64,000 nt of DNA from Kalaharituber pfeilii. Taxonomy: Eukaryota; Ascomycota; Pezizomycetes; Pezizales; Pezizaceae. The stretch covers positions 310,001-374,000 of the forward strand of contig WHUZ01000024.1 in assembly GCA_015179045.1 (NCBI GenBank). Reading direction: 5' to 3'. The notes beneath the pieces are model-generated. The model ran no database searches. It saw only the letters and a list, made by a program, of their open reading frames with translations, and was not told the origin of the DNA. The translations under genes and the position numbers were made by a program. Shown in pieces: positions 63,942 through 64,000 of the stretch. Each line of letters begins with the position of its first letter. Within the stretch, counting starts at the first letter, position 1.

Positions 63942-64000
63942 ACCTCGCCATAGCCCATAGGGCGGCACGCGAGTAATGATATTAAAAAAAAAAAAAAAAG
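63942..64000 (+). mobile_element. tail-A insertion at the window edge
   Basis: CCTCGCCATAGCCCATAGGGC..GCGAGTAATGATATT plus A run, cut by the end of the window. The downstream TSD cannot be seen. Confidence 0.8.

Overview
The window is nuclear DNA of a filamentous fungus, most likely an ascomycete (Pezizomycotina). The protein-coding genes have 50-70 bp introns with GT-AG or GC-AG ends. They belong to families typical of these fungi: a HET-like protein, a DUF7580-type protein, a three-exon C2H2 protein with the 'FRVWAxNxGAHR' signature, a DUF4238 protein and an ankyrin protein. One tRNA-Gln(CTG) is present. Gene density is low; most of the window is mobile DNA and its debris.

The main content is a non-LTR (LINE) retrotransposon community. 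Its members carry an ORF1 with a proline-rich linker and a C-terminal 'VVHGIA..KTSSVVLYLE' domain, or an ORF2 with AP-endonuclease, reverse transcriptase, RNase H and a terminal CCHC finger. Nearly all copies end in one of two short 3' tails. Tail A is about 40 nt (CTCGCCATAGCCC..GGGCGGCACGCGAGTAATGATAT) and tail B about 40-80 nt (CCCTGCCATGGCGAAC..GCGGGGTTACGTGAT); each is followed by poly(A). I count about 26 tail-A and 10 tail-B sites on both strands. Many are flanked by perfect 8-14 bp target-site duplications (TSDs). Several insertions are only 12-60 nt of tail plus poly(A).

Layout. 1.5-2.5 kb: a foldback element with 19-bp GGCC-rich satellite arms, terminal inverted repeats (TIRs) and an 8-bp TSD. 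3.0-7.7 kb: an ORF1 fragment and a 4-kb ORF2 LINE (minus) with two nested insertions. 8.7-14.4 kb: LINE debris, an ORF1-only element with a 12-bp TSD, a solo LTR and a palindrome. 15.3-17.9 kb: DUF4238 gene. 18.6-20.5 kb: a dead Tc1/mariner element with long TIRs. 21.3-24.4 kb: minisatellites, an integrase fragment and a chimeric ORF1 element. 26.3-28.9 kb: HET-like gene with membrane segments. 30-35 kb: tail insertions and a MITE. 35.6-38.7 kb: ankyrin gene with several frame breaks. 40.9 kb: eL42 pseudogene. 42.3 kb: tRNA-Gln. 43.7-44.2 kb: C2H2 fragment. 45.0-50.6 kb: nested retroelements with three TSD pairs. 51.0-52.6 kb: three-exon zinc-finger gene. 53.5-57.2 kb: DUF7580 gene broken by an ORF1-only element. 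57.3-57.4 kb: two tiny tail insertions. 58.1 kb: a 37-bp hairpin. 58.5-61.1 kb: a pogo-type DNA transposon holding a nested solo LTR.

How the parts may work together (inference): an ORF2-bearing LINE probably supplies the machinery that mobilises ORF1-only modules and tail-bearing RNAs through the shared 3' tails. The tails fold into a hairpin whose terminal base pair covaries between subfamilies. ORF1-only modules share their 5' leader with the ORF2 element, so the community looks like a set of complementary deletion derivatives acting in trans.
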